From assembly GCA_013151315.1 (NCBI GenBank), contig JAADIN010000159.1:1-15291 (forward strand): DNA of 15,291 nucleotides, in the 5' to 3' direction. Below are positions 6,465-14,647 of the stretch, piece by piece. Made by a program: the position numbers and the translations under genes. How positions within the stretch are numbered: the stretch's first letter is position 1; the number at the start of each line of letters is the position of its first letter. This DNA is from Planctomycetota bacterium. GTDB taxonomy: Bacteria; Planctomycetota; Planctomycetia; Pirellulales; Lacipirellulaceae. The notes beneath the pieces were generated by a model. That model did not search any database. It saw only the letters and a list, made by a program, of their open reading frames with translations, and was not told the origin of the DNA.

Positions 6465-7951
6465 CTAGGGCTGGGATTGCGAAGTCGCGACTCGGTTGAG
6501 CAACTCCATGACGGCTTCGTGAATCTTGGGCTCGGCGCCGGTTTCCAGGCAGCTCGTACGGGCGCGCCAGGTGGTGTACCCTCCTAGTAAATGCTGCTCG
6601 GGAGGGGGTATGTAACCCTCGCCGCCGTTGGCCAAGCTGATATTCATCGTGGGCTGCAGTGGCGTCTCCGCCTTGATCGCCAAGCCGGTGCTCGCATAGA
6701 CCTCGTTCGGGATGCCGACGATGCCCATTTCTCCCAGACGGATGGCTTGAATTTTTAGCTCGCGCGTGGGGGGCATCTCGCTGAGGATCACGGTTTCGCG
6801 GGCATAGACCTCGTGCGTATTGCTCGGCAGTTTTCCTTCCAGTTTTTCTAAAAATTCTTTCGCTCTCGCCACTTCCTCATCACTTGGCATCCGCACGTCG
6901 AGCGCCAGCCGTTTTTCTTCCATCACGATGGGAACCCACGTTTGGTACTCGATCTGCTGGTAGGCTTCAAACGCCGCTTGGGCCACATCGGTCGCCACAC
7001 TGTTGATTTCGTACTCGCGACTGACACTTTCAGCATTTGTGTAATCCTTCAGCCAAGTATCGCCGCTCGTACCATTGGAAAGGGCCGCCATGAACGGCGG
7101 GTCGGCTGATTCGCCGCCCACGAGCTTGGTCATCTTGCCGCAAAAAACACCAAAATAGTCTGGTCTGCCGAGACGGCTGACGCGCCGACGTAGTGCATCG
7201 AATAGTTAGCCAACAGAGCGAGCGGGCGACCGTCGAGCGTTTGTAACGACAGTATCGTCACCGAGGGGTCGACAGGCCCCGTCGCTTCGATCGCATTTTC
7301 GTTTCCATAGCCAGGATGCATGGTTGCACGATCGTTGGTCGTACCGCTGAAGGGATTGGTCGGCGCTACGCCTGGCTTCATCAACCAACGTCGACAGCCC
7401 ACGTTTTTCTCATCGCGTCCGACGGCCCAACCGATCTTCGCAGGCACCAAGTTTTTCTGCGCCCGTTGGATTCCCTGAGCGATTCGAGGCACGACAAAAT
7501 GACAGTAGCGATCGTCGCGGTCGGTGCCCAGAGCGCCCATGGCCGATGGTGCCGAATGCGTGTGCGTAGCAGAGATCAAAATGCGATTCGGCGCAATTCC
7601 GGTCGCAGAACTGGCTAAATCTTTGACTTCGTCAAGCAACTCACGCGGTAACATGCAGCTATCGACCACCACAATCGCGATTTGCCCTTCTCCATCGTCG
7701 AGTACCAGGCAGCGAGCATGCAGTGGGTCGATGATCTTCCCTGCCGTTTTCTGGGTCATTGACCCGTTGACAATGACGGGAAACTCGACCGGGGAAATGT
7801 CGATGGCAAAAGCGCCAGCGCGGAATGTCTTCGACTGCTCGTCAGCAACGGAATAACTTGACATGTGGGTCGCTATACAGATCGCGGTCAGGACCCTAGC
7901 GATCGATTTGCTTTGTGCGATTGCCCACAGGTGTGGCTTTTGATTTTTCAT
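6465..7951 (-). pseudogene. Neutral/alkaline ceramidase-domain protein, split by a frameshift
   Basis: The two minus-strand frames 7951-7130 (273 residues) and 7133-6465 (222 residues) together make one exported protein like the planctomycete proteins with a neutral/alkaline non-lysosomal ceramidase N-terminal domain, enzymes that hydrolyse the amide of ceramide. Residues 1-36 form a signal peptide ending near YSVADE. ATHTHS (128-133) and NYSMHYVG (249-256) match the histidine zinc-ligand regions, and SNGTSGD in the second frame matches the nucleophile region. After SAD (261-263) the frame is lost: CAGAC is duplicated (7158-7167 on the plus strand). With one copy removed the reading continues SADYFGVFCGKMTKLVGG. 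The stop TGA and the downstream ATG overlap as ATGA, so coupled translation of two chains is possible. The gene overlaps the upstream PVC-heme stop by one base (TAATG), with AAGGGG at 7962-7957 as ribosome site. A sequencing error is the alternative. Confidence 0.85.
7158..7167 (-). repeat. 5-base tandem duplication causing the frameshift
   Basis: The plus strand reads GTCTGGTCTG, which is two copies of CAGAC on the coding strand. The total number of bases is not a multiple of three. Removing either copy restores one continuous ceramidase-domain reading frame with family-like sequence on both sides. Confidence 0.9.
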
Positions 7952-10920
7952 TATTTCCCCTTGGTTTCCTCAGAATAAGGTGTGAGTCCGTCGAGATAGC
8001 GCCAGTTTTTCAGAAACGAGAGCAAGTCGGCCATGTCTTGGTGGGGAATGTTCTTTTCTAACCCGACGGGCATCATCGATAGGCCAGTGGCTTTGATCAC
8101 TTCGACCTCCGATTTGGATAGCGTAATTTGCTTACTTTCTTCTTGCAATAGGGTAAGGCTCGTCGCACTTTCGGAAGTAAGTAGACCACTGAGCGTGCGT
8201 CCGTCGTCGGTGACGACAATGTAGCCGACGTAGTTGTTATCGATTGCTCGATTGGGCTGTAGGATATCGGCAAGCAATTGCGGCTTGGTTTTGGCGTAAT
8301 TATCGCCAATGTTTGGGCCAACTCGCACGCCTACGCCCCCTACGCTATGGCAGGTTGCACATTGCTTGCGAAAAACCTCGCGGCCTCGAGTCGGATCGGA
8401 CGGCAAGGCGAGCGCGGCCTGATAATCGGCCAACACTTTTTCGCGATCCGCTGGCACCGCGAGCGGTAGAATTTTATTTACTCGGGCGAGAATCGTCTCG
8501 TCATGATGACGACGAAGCTGGTCGGCCGACACTCGATCAATCTCGGTCGACAGAATCTGGCCGCTCTCTACCGCGTCGAGCAGCAAGGCCGATCGATTTT
8601 CGTTTCTCACCATCGCTCCCAGGACTCGGCTACGGACGGCCGGCATGAGCGAAGAAAATTCGGCGAGCAAAGTCTGCCAAGGTTCTATTTCGCCGTGGTT
8701 TGACAGCGCGTCGATGGCCGCCAATTGCACCGCTTGCACCGGCTCGTCAAACGCCAAACGTGTCAATAAGTCTAGACTCTCCGAGTTGTAGCTCAACAGC
8801 GCAACCGCTTCGAGTCTGCGCGACGCCTCGGCATCGCTAGCGTCGGCCAATTTTTTGGCGAGGTCAAATATCTTTTGCACCGCAACATGCGTGGCATCGC
8901 CCTCTGGAAGACGGGGTAGCGCTTGCCCCAGCACTCCTCGTCGATACAACGCAGCAAGGATGACATTTTGCAGACGCTCGACTTGCTCGCTCGTCGAAAG
9001 TTCTCCCAACGCGCGCACGATCTCAAGTTGCTGCTGCTGGTTCGCAGTTTTTGCTGCGAGTTCGGCAATCTCGACGACCAACTGTTTCGCGCCCAACGAC
9101 ATCCCCTCTGCGCGCCAAGCCGAGTCGGCAAGGAAGGCCCGGAGAAGATCGGCAGCCACATCTGCAGCCGAGAGCGCCACCGCGCGACGTGTCCAAATAT
9201 CATCGACTCCCAAAATGGCGATATGCTTCAAGGCATCGACTTCCGCTTGGCTTTGCATTGGTGCTAGGCTGAGTGCTACCTGAAAGCGGACTCTTGGATC
9301 GGCATCTCGGGCAAGTGCTAGAACTTCGCTTCTTAGCGACTCGGTATCGCTCATCCAGCGCTGGGCTAGAACGACTGCCTGGTGTCGTACGCCGGGATGC
9401 GAATCCGCAAGCAATGTTTTTACGATTGCAGGTGTTAGCGATTTGGTAGCAGACAGGATTTTGAGCGCCGCCACCCTGGCGGCCGGCAGCTTGGATTTCC
9501 GGGCCACCGTTTCGAGTTCCTCGCCAACGTCGAGGTCTTCGAGTTCCAGCAAAAGGCGAGCGGCTGTCTCACGTGTCCAGGCATTTTTCTCTTCTAAGAG
9601 TTTTACCAATTCCCGATTCGTCGCACTCGACATCTGAGGCACGGCCGGCCGATCTTGGGAATTGTCGGCTACAAGGCGATAAATTCGGCCACGGTTGTTG
9701 CCATCGCGCATGTCGGACCGGTTCTTCAACTCGGCAGGCATAAACTGCGGATGTTCGATGACTGCCCGGTACATGTCGACCACATACAGAGCCCCATCGG
9801 GGCCAATGCTCAAGTCGACCGGGCGAAACCATTCATCCTTGGATGCCAAAAATTCAACGCCCTCGCGTGCTGCCCGTGAGCGAAACGTGGCACCAGCCGG
9901 TTTAAGAATCTCGCGACGAACCAAGCTTCCTGTGGGGTCGCAGACAAAGGCATTGCCGAGCATTTCATCCGGCAACCCATTGCCCCGATAGATTGTCACG
10001 GCACAAGCAGCCGTGAACTGGCCCGCGTGCTGCAACGAGGTAGTCCAGAACCGACAAATCGGAAAAATCCGGGAGTCCTCTCCTGCAAGGGCCACATCCT
10101 CGATCATTGCCGGCAAGGCGTAGCTAGGATTGCGACCCACGTACTGGTCTTCGATCACCACGTGCATCAGCGGATTGCGATTGCTGCAAAGAAACCGGTT
10201 TCCGAAATCGTCCAGCGTCATGCCGAACTGGGACATGCCTGCGACGGGTTCGAACTTTCGAGTTACCGGATCGAAGCGAATGTCGTTGCTGCGGATATCA
10301 AGCGGCTTTGAGCTTGGATGCTGCGAGGAAACGACTTCTCCACCTCGCAGTCCGTTGGCGACATAGATTTTTCGATCGAGTCCGAGCGTCGGATGATTGG
10401 CGCGCAATTGAGTATTCTTTTCGGCAAAACCGGTCAGCCAAACTTCTTCGCTATCGGCTCGCAGGTCGCCGTCGGTATCTTTGAGGTAGGCGATCTTTCC
10501 CGCAAAGGTGACAAACACTCCCCCGCGCCAAGGCTGTACCCCGGTGGGAAACTCAAGTTCATCGGCAAACACGTGGACCGTCTCATATCGCCCGTCGTGG
10601 TCGAGGTCTTCTAGAATTTTGATTCGCGACGCCGGCGGCTCGCCTTCTTTGGGGCCCGTCGGGTAATCACGCATCTCCACAACCCACATCCGGCCCTCTT
10701 CGTCGAACCGGATCGAAACCGGATCGATCACCTCGGGCTCGCTAGCGACCAGTTCGATCCTGACCCCCGGGGCGGTTTCAAACGAACCTAGCGCCGCTTC
10801 CGGCTCTAGCGGTTTCGACCGTTCCGCGGCCTGCTCCTCCGTAGCTTTGCAGGCACTTGAAAAAGGCAGCAACAGCAACAGAAGCAAGCTACAACCAAGG
10901 GCGAACGGGTGGTGGCACAT
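7951..10920 (-). CDS. PVC-type heme-binding, membrane-bound dehydrogenase-like protein with HEAT repeats and cytochrome c domain
   Basis: This 989-residue exported protein has the architecture typical of planctomycetes and verrucomicrobia. A signal peptide (MCHHPFALGC, a leucine run, then PFSSAC) could also be a weak lipobox. A propeller-like glucose/sorbosone-dehydrogenase-type region at about 40-420 includes VSIRFDEEGRMWVVEMRDYP and SIGPDGALYVVDMYR. Helical HEAT-type repeats fill about 440-800. The C-terminal domain carries one c-type heme site, CATCH at 854-858, and GLSMMPVGL as the likely axial methionine region, then FLKNW. The family is thought to oxidise sugars or other substrates in the periplasm with electron transfer through the heme; the substrate is unknown. 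The ATG at 10920 is preferred because it begins the signal peptide; TTG at 10941 is the other option. Its stop overlaps the start of the ceramidase-like gene, indicating one transcript. Confidence 0.92.
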   Translation of the reverse strand: MCHHPFALGCSLLLLLLLPFSSACKATEEQAAERSKPLEPEAALGSFETAPGVRIELVASEPEVIDPVSIRFDEEGRMWVVEMRDYPTGPKEGEPPASRIKILEDLDHDGRYETVHVFADELEFPTGVQPWRGGVFVTFAGKIAYLKDTDGDLRADSEEVWLTGFAEKNTQLRANHPTLGLDRKIYVANGLRGGEVVSSQHPSSKPLDIRSNDIRFDPVTRKFEPVAGMSQFGMTLDDFGNRFLCSNRNPLMHVVIEDQYVGRNPSYALPAMIEDVALAGEDSRIFPICRFWTTSLQHAGQFTAACAVTIYRGNGLPDEMLGNAFVCDPTGSLVRREILKPAGATFRSRAAREGVEFLASKDEWFRPVDLSIGPDGALYVVDMYRAVIEHPQFMPAELKNRSDMRDGNNRGRIYRLVADNSQDRPAVPQMSSATNRELVKLLEEKNAWTRETAARLLLELEDLDVGEELETVARKSKLPAARVAALKILSATKSLTPAIVKTLLADSHPGVRHQAVVLAQRWMSDTESLRSEVLALARDADPRVRFQVALSLAPMQSQAEVDALKHIAILGVDDIWTRRAVALSAADVAADLLRAFLADSAWRAEGMSLGAKQLVVEIAELAAKTANQQQQLEIVRALGELSTSEQVERLQNVILAALYRRGVLGQALPRLPEGDATHVAVQKIFDLAKKLADASDAEASRRLEAVALLSYNSESLDLLTRLAFDEPVQAVQLAAIDALSNHGEIEPWQTLLAEFSSLMPAVRSRVLGAMVRNENRSALLLDAVESGQILSTEIDRVSADQLRRHHDETILARVNKILPLAVPADREKVLADYQAALALPSDPTRGREVFRKQCATCHSVGGVGVRVGPNIGDNYAKTKPQLLADILQPNRAIDNNYVGYIVVTDDGRTLSGLLTSESATSLTLLQEESKQITLSKSEVEVIKATGLSMMPVGLEKNIPHQDMADLLSFLKNWRYLDGLTPYSEETKGK

Positions 10921-11077
10921 GTCCTTTTTCTCATAATTCAAAAGGTTTTAAAGAGTATGGCTCGGAGGCTGATCGCGATATAATATTGTGACTGCAGGAG
11001 TGGGTTGTCCTGCAAGACATCGCGACTGAAAAACGGGTTCACGACCAATCATTAGAGTCTAATCGAGGAAGATCAAC
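10921..11077. promoter_or_regulatory. Divergent control region between the PVC-heme and DUF1080 genes
   Basis: The 157 bases between the two starts contain a TATAAT at 10979-10984 on the plus strand, without a recognisable -35 box. An inverted repeat TGCAGGA/TCCTGCA (10993-10999 and 11008-11014, 8-base loop) follows. ATTAGAGTCTAAT at 11051-11063 is a palindrome with 6-base arms just before the ribosome site of the DUF1080 gene. Either palindrome could bind a regulator serving both directions. This is inferred from position and symmetry only. Confidence 0.35.
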
Positions 11078-11935
11078 ATGAGAATCTGGCAGTTCAGTAG
11101 GCTGTGGCAATTAAGACTCCTGACCGTGGTGGCACTTTCCGGCATTTCGTGTGCGGCTCTGGTTGCTACTGCAAAAGAGCCAATCACTCCCATGTCGGGA
11201 CCCATCAACTTGCTGGAAGACGGCTTAGACAAATTCTACACCTGGTCGAGGGGTATTCAGTACGAAGACCCGCTCCGCGTTTATACCTACCAAGACGGCG
11301 TTCTGCAAATCTCCGGTGAGACTTGGGGGGGGCTGACGACCAAGGAGGAATATGCCGATTACCACATGGTTTTCGAGTATCGATGGGGGGATCGGACTTG
11401 GGCAAATCGAAAGGATCGCGCTCGCGATTCTGGCATTCTTGTGCATTGCATCGGCCCCGACGGGGGCTTTAACGGCACCTGGATGGCGTCGATCGAAGCC
11501 CAGATTATCGAAGGCGGCACCGGCGACATTCTGGTTCTCTCTGCAAAGCATAAAGATGGCAGCCCGATTGTTGTCTCGCTCGCCGCTGAGGTTGCGAAAG
11601 ATCGTGACGGAGAAACCGTCTGGAAAAAGGGTGGCGAGAAAAAAACTCTCTCCTCTGGCCGCATCAATTGGTTTGGACGCGACCCCGACTGGGAAGACAA
11701 AATTGGCTTTCGAGGCCAAGACGATGTTGCAAGCCCGCACGGCGAGTGGACTCGCTACGACGTCGTGTGCGAAGGCGGCAAGATTACGACGATCGTCAAT
11801 GGCGTTGTCGTCAACCACGGTTTCGACGCAGACCCCAAGGCAGGCAAGATTCTGGTTCAGTCCGAAGGGGCCGAAATCTTTGTCCGCCGTTGGGAACTTT
11901 GGCCGTTGGGCAAAGCGCCAGCGTCTCCCGAGTAA
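11078..11935 (+). CDS. Exported DUF1080 (3-keto-disaccharide hydrolase family) protein
   Basis: This is a 285-residue protein with a signal peptide (basic start, hydrophobic TVVALSGISCAALVATA, likely cleavage before KEP). The mature part is one DUF1080 domain, a concanavalin/laminin-G-like beta-sandwich. Family features visible are GVLQISGETWGGLTTKEEYA, the YHMVFEYRWG strand, DSGILVHCIGPDG, SIEAQIIEGGTGDI, EWTRYDVVCEGGKITTIVNG and the closing AEIFVRRWELWPL. The family includes hydrolases of 3-keto-glycosides, and planctomycetes carry many copies with unknown substrates. GAGGAAG at 11065-11071 gives a good ribosome site seven bases before the ATG. It is divergent from the PVC-heme gene; a dehydrogenase making keto-sugars beside a keto-sugar hydrolase would be coherent, but this is inference. 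Confidence 0.9.
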   Translation: MRIWQFSRLWQLRLLTVVALSGISCAALVATAKEPITPMSGPINLLEDGLDKFYTWSRGIQYEDPLRVYTYQDGVLQISGETWGGLTTKEEYADYHMVFEYRWGDRTWANRKDRARDSGILVHCIGPDGGFNGTWMASIEAQIIEGGTGDILVLSAKHKDGSPIVVSLAAEVAKDRDGETVWKKGGEKKTLSSGRINWFGRDPDWEDKIGFRGQDDVASPHGEWTRYDVVCEGGKITTIVNGVVVNHGFDADPKAGKILVQSEGAEIFVRRWELWPLGKAPASPE

Positions 11936-12012
11936 CCCAGCAGTAAACTGCTGGGCTATTATCAAATGTCCCTCCGGGACCAAGGCTTTGACTCCAAGGC
12001 CTTAAAGCTTTG
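11936..12012. terminator. Row of three hairpins between convergent genes
   Basis: Directly after the DUF1080 stop lies CCCAGCAGTAAACTGCTGGG (11936-11955, arms of 8-9 bases). Next is GTCCCTCCGGGAC (11968-11980, 5-base arms, loop TCC). Then CAAGGCTTT and AAAGCTTTG pair at 11981-11989 and 12004-12012 with one G-U wobble. None is followed by a T-run, so classic intrinsic termination is not assured. The position between convergent genes suggests a role in transcript ends for both. Similar phrases may be dispersed repeats in related genomes; this is from memory. Confidence 0.5.
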
Positions 12013-12075
12013 CCACTAAAATTCCTGAAGAACCTGGAAATTTTCTCAACCAGAATTCTCAGCTCTGACAAATCA

Positions 12076-14199
12076 CTAATCACTCGCTTTACGCAACGAA
12101 CCGATGATGTTGCTGAAACTATCGGTCCAAAGCGGAAGCTCTTCTTCGGGACCAAACGCTCGAGCTCTCTCCTCGTCGGCGACGAGCGTTTCCAACCCTG
12201 CCGACTCGCGCGCAACGACTACCCATTCGCAATAGCCGCTGATGCCCCCCAAATCCATACGTGTGGGGATGTGCCTGTACTGCAGTCCTGAGTGACGGCA
12301 CAAACCGGCAACTACCGGCAGCAAGTCGATGTGGCGATTGCTCGTATGGATCGCAAGCACGCCCCCCTCGCTGAGATGACGAAGATAGATCTGCATTGCC
12401 TCGACGGTGAGCAGATGCGCAGGTACCGCGTCGCCACTAAAAGCGTCAAGCGCCAGTACGTCAAACGCCTGGGGCGATTCTCTTTCGAGTGAGATTCGAG
12501 CATCGCCTAGCACCATTTCCGACTTCGAGGGTAGATCCGATAAATAACTAAAATACTGCCGCGCGATCTGGATCACGTCGGGATTGATCTCGTAGAAACG
12601 GTAGGTATCGTCTTCGCTGCCGTAAGCCGCCAAAGTGCCTGCACCCAATCCGATCACGCCCACCCGTATCGGTCGGTCTCTGCCCATTCCGCGCAAAAGC
12701 TGACCTATCGCGGTCTCTTCGGCGTAATAGGTCGTCGGCACGCGTCGCAATTCGTCCTTCATCCACTGCGAGCCGTGCTGAATACGGCCATGGAAAATTT
12801 CCCGTATCCGGCCCTTCGATTGGCCCTCTTCGATCACTTCTCGCTCGTGGACGGTAAGCACGCCATAGAAGTTTCGTGTTGCGGCGATGGCCGAACCCGA
12901 GACGCCGCCCAGTTGCCCCCAGGCAATCGCCAACAGCCCCGCGTATCCAAAAACGAAAGGCGCGATTCGACGCTTCTGCGGCTGATCGGCAGGAGCGTTC
13001 GTCTCTGACTTGGTAGCTACGTACAGTCCGAGCAGATAGGCGACCAAGAGCCCGACGTTCATTTCCAAAAAACGGCTGAATAGCTGCGGGCAAACGAGGC
13101 TCACCAAGATGCCCCCCAACGCTCCGCCGGCAGCGCAGTATTGATAAAACATGGTCAAATGGTTTTTTTCTGGCCGACGACGAACGAGCTCGCCGTGGCA
13201 AACCATGCAGGCCAACAGCAGCAGCACCAAGTACACGCTAACCTCGGCGACCACCGGTAGCGAAGTTCCCATTCGCGAGACCATGGCTGCAAGAAACGTC
13301 GCCAAGACCAAACCTCGCCCGCACCAATACCGACTGTACCAACGCGGATTGTCGAAGCAGATAATAAACGATAGCAAGTACAGCGACAGCGGAAGCACCC
13401 ACAAAAGGGGCATCACGGCCACGTCTTGGCAAACATGATTTGTCGTCGCGAGCAGCATCGCCGAGCCATAAGCCGCGAGCGCCAGCCAACCGATCCGTTG
13501 GCCGACCGTCGGCAACTCAGCGCTCGCGCCCGAAGCCTCACCTTCGACACCTCGTTCTAAATTTTGCGACATTCCAACCCGAGCAAACAGCCGCCAGGCA
13601 AGCCATGCCGAAAGCAGAGCAAAAACAATAAACACAAGCGACCACAACCGACTCTGCCCGGCCGTGGTGAAAGTAGGCTCAAAGAGGAAGGGATAGGTCA
13701 GCAGTCCCAGCATCGACGCCGTATTCGAAAGCGCGTACAACCGGTAGGGCGACCTGCTGCGAAACGATTGGCCGAACCAAGCCTGGAGCAAGGGGCCACT
13801 TGAGGCAAGCAAAAAATAGGGCAGCCCGACGCTGGTTGTCAAAATTCCCAAGATTCGCAATGTGGGCCAAGAGCCATCGACCGGTTTCCACTCATCCGAC
13901 GGGCTAATGGGCAAAACACTCACGGCCAAGGCAATCAGAAGCATATGGACGGCTCCTTGCCATCTCGGCGTGAGCCGACTGACGCTCCAATGAGCATAAG
14001 CATATCCGGCAAACAGGGCGGTCTGAAAGAAGAGCATACAGCTGGTCCAAACTGCTGGACTGCCGCCGAACCAAGGCAGAATGACTTTGCTAATGACCGG
14101 CTGAACTTGAAACACCAAGAAGGCGCTAACAAAGATGGCCGTCGCGAAACACCAAGCGAGGCCGCGTTGCTCAGGTCGAGTTGATAATTCCTCTGTCAT
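12076..14199 (-). CDS. Fused MFS-type membrane/spermidine synthase-like protein
   Basis: This is a 707-residue protein with two parts. Residues about 15-480 are an array of hydrophobic segments, starting FATAIFVSAFLVFQVQPVISK and PWFGGSPAVWTSCMLFFQ, a hallmark of the fused MFS/spermidine synthase-like family. Residues about 490-690 form a Rossmann-fold methyltransferase-like domain: VGVIGLGAGTLAAYG from about 513 for nucleotide binding, YEINPDVIQIA as the acidic strand end, LGDAR, and LDAFSGDAVPAHLLT at about 584-598. In true spermidine synthases the last motif carries the catalytic aspartate in a D-x-x-D-P context; here it is DAFSGD. The real activity is therefore unknown, and polyamine synthesis should not be assumed. 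AAGGAA precedes the ATG at 14199. The gene stands alone and is convergent with the DUF1080 gene. Confidence 0.88.
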   Translation of the reverse strand: MTEELSTRPEQRGLAWCFATAIFVSAFLVFQVQPVISKVILPWFGGSPAVWTSCMLFFQTALFAGYAYAHWSVSRLTPRWQGAVHMLLIALAVSVLPISPSDEWKPVDGSWPTLRILGILTTSVGLPYFLLASSGPLLQAWFGQSFRSRSPYRLYALSNTASMLGLLTYPFLFEPTFTTAGQSRLWSLVFIVFALLSAWLAWRLFARVGMSQNLERGVEGEASGASAELPTVGQRIGWLALAAYGSAMLLATTNHVCQDVAVMPLLWVLPLSLYLLSFIICFDNPRWYSRYWCGRGLVLATFLAAMVSRMGTSLPVVAEVSVYLVLLLLACMVCHGELVRRRPEKNHLTMFYQYCAAGGALGGILVSLVCPQLFSRFLEMNVGLLVAYLLGLYVATKSETNAPADQPQKRRIAPFVFGYAGLLAIAWGQLGGVSGSAIAATRNFYGVLTVHEREVIEEGQSKGRIREIFHGRIQHGSQWMKDELRRVPTTYYAEETAIGQLLRGMGRDRPIRVGVIGLGAGTLAAYGSEDDTYRFYEINPDVIQIARQYFSYLSDLPSKSEMVLGDARISLERESPQAFDVLALDAFSGDAVPAHLLTVEAMQIYLRHLSEGGVLAIHTSNRHIDLLPVVAGLCRHSGLQYRHIPTRMDLGGISGYCEWVVVARESAGLETLVADEERARAFGPEEELPLWTDSFSNIIGSLRKASD

Positions 14200-14240
14200 C
14201 GAGCGATTCCTTGTCTGTTCATGTTGCTTACGCCATACTC

Positions 14241-14373
14241 CTAGTGCTTTGTCACCTCTTAATTTTAGGGTGAGCCGTAGGCGCTAGCCTCGGGTGGAAG
14301 CGGAGAAAACCCGAGGCTAGCGCCTACGGCTCACAACACGGACCCTAATTCCTAGCTGAAACGCTGCACTAGT
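14241..14373 (-). mobile_element. MITE-like element A (non-coding, CTAG-bounded)
   Basis: The element begins CTAG-TGCTTTGTCACC and an AT-rich stretch CTTAATTTT. It then carries a perfect palindrome with 26-base arms (14270-14295 and 14309-14334, 13-base loop), then ACCCTAATTCCTAGCTG, and ends TGCA-CTAG. Read on the opposite strand, its right flank aligns without gaps to the left flank of element B (19 of the last 26 bases match), so A is inverted relative to B. Its right terminal repeat is degenerate. There is no coding capacity, so movement would need a transposase supplied elsewhere. Confidence 0.7.
14270..14334. repeat. Long perfect palindrome, GTGAGCC...GCTAGC type (copy 3)
   Basis: The 26-base arms are identical to those at 4158-4183, but the loop is only 13 bases (GGAAGCGGAGAAA) and unrelated. 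It forms the core of the MITE-like element A, indicating that the palindrome exists both alone and inside a larger mobile unit. Confidence 0.9.
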
Positions 14374-14499
14374 GCTTTGTCACAGCTAAAAATTAGGGCA
14401 GAGCAAATGAGCCGTTTTGGCGCTAGCCACGGTTTTTCGTGCATCAACCCGCGGCTAGCGCCGTGCGGCTCAAAAATTAAGCGGTGACAAAGCACTAGT
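14368..14499 (+). mobile_element. MITE-like element B (non-coding, perfect 16-base terminal inverted repeats)
   Basis: ACTAGTGCTTTGTCAC at 14368-14383 and GTGACAAAGCACTAGT at 14484-14499 are perfect inverted repeats. If CTAG is a target duplication, the element proper runs TGCTTTGTCAC to GTGACAAAGCA. Inside are AT-rich shoulders and a weaker palindrome (14408-14432 with 14448-14472) with four mismatches in 25. The left end shares ACTAGT (14368-14373) with the end of element A. The TIR size, length and lack of genes fit a miniature inverted-repeat transposable element. A CTAG target would suit the YTAR preference of some IS5-type elements, which is only a suggestion about the parent transposase. 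Confidence 0.75.
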
Positions 14500-14647
14500 C
14501 CCCAGCAAACATAGCTCACGAGCAGGCAAACCAAGAAGCAGCTATCCGGGGAACGAAGGGGGCATTCCGAGCGGTTGGAGAAACGGGCCGTTCCTACCGG
14601 TAATACGCTTTAGGCAGTTTGTGCTTTATCTACTGGGCTGAATCTCT

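Noticed and set aside
1944..6608. 16-base identity GCTGCTCGGGAGGGGG at 1944-1959 and 6593-6608
   Set aside because: The second copy is within the ceramidase coding sequence (PPPEQHLL) and the first in doubtful DNA; flanks do not match, so a chance or low-complexity origin is likely.
8793..9283. Several 60-140 residue frames on both strands across the HEAT-repeat region
   Set aside because: They are shadows of the PVC-type heme protein, whose frame is continuous from signal peptide to CATCH domain.
14241..14499. CRISPR array
   Set aside because: The repeats are inverted rather than direct, with no regular spacers and no cas genes.
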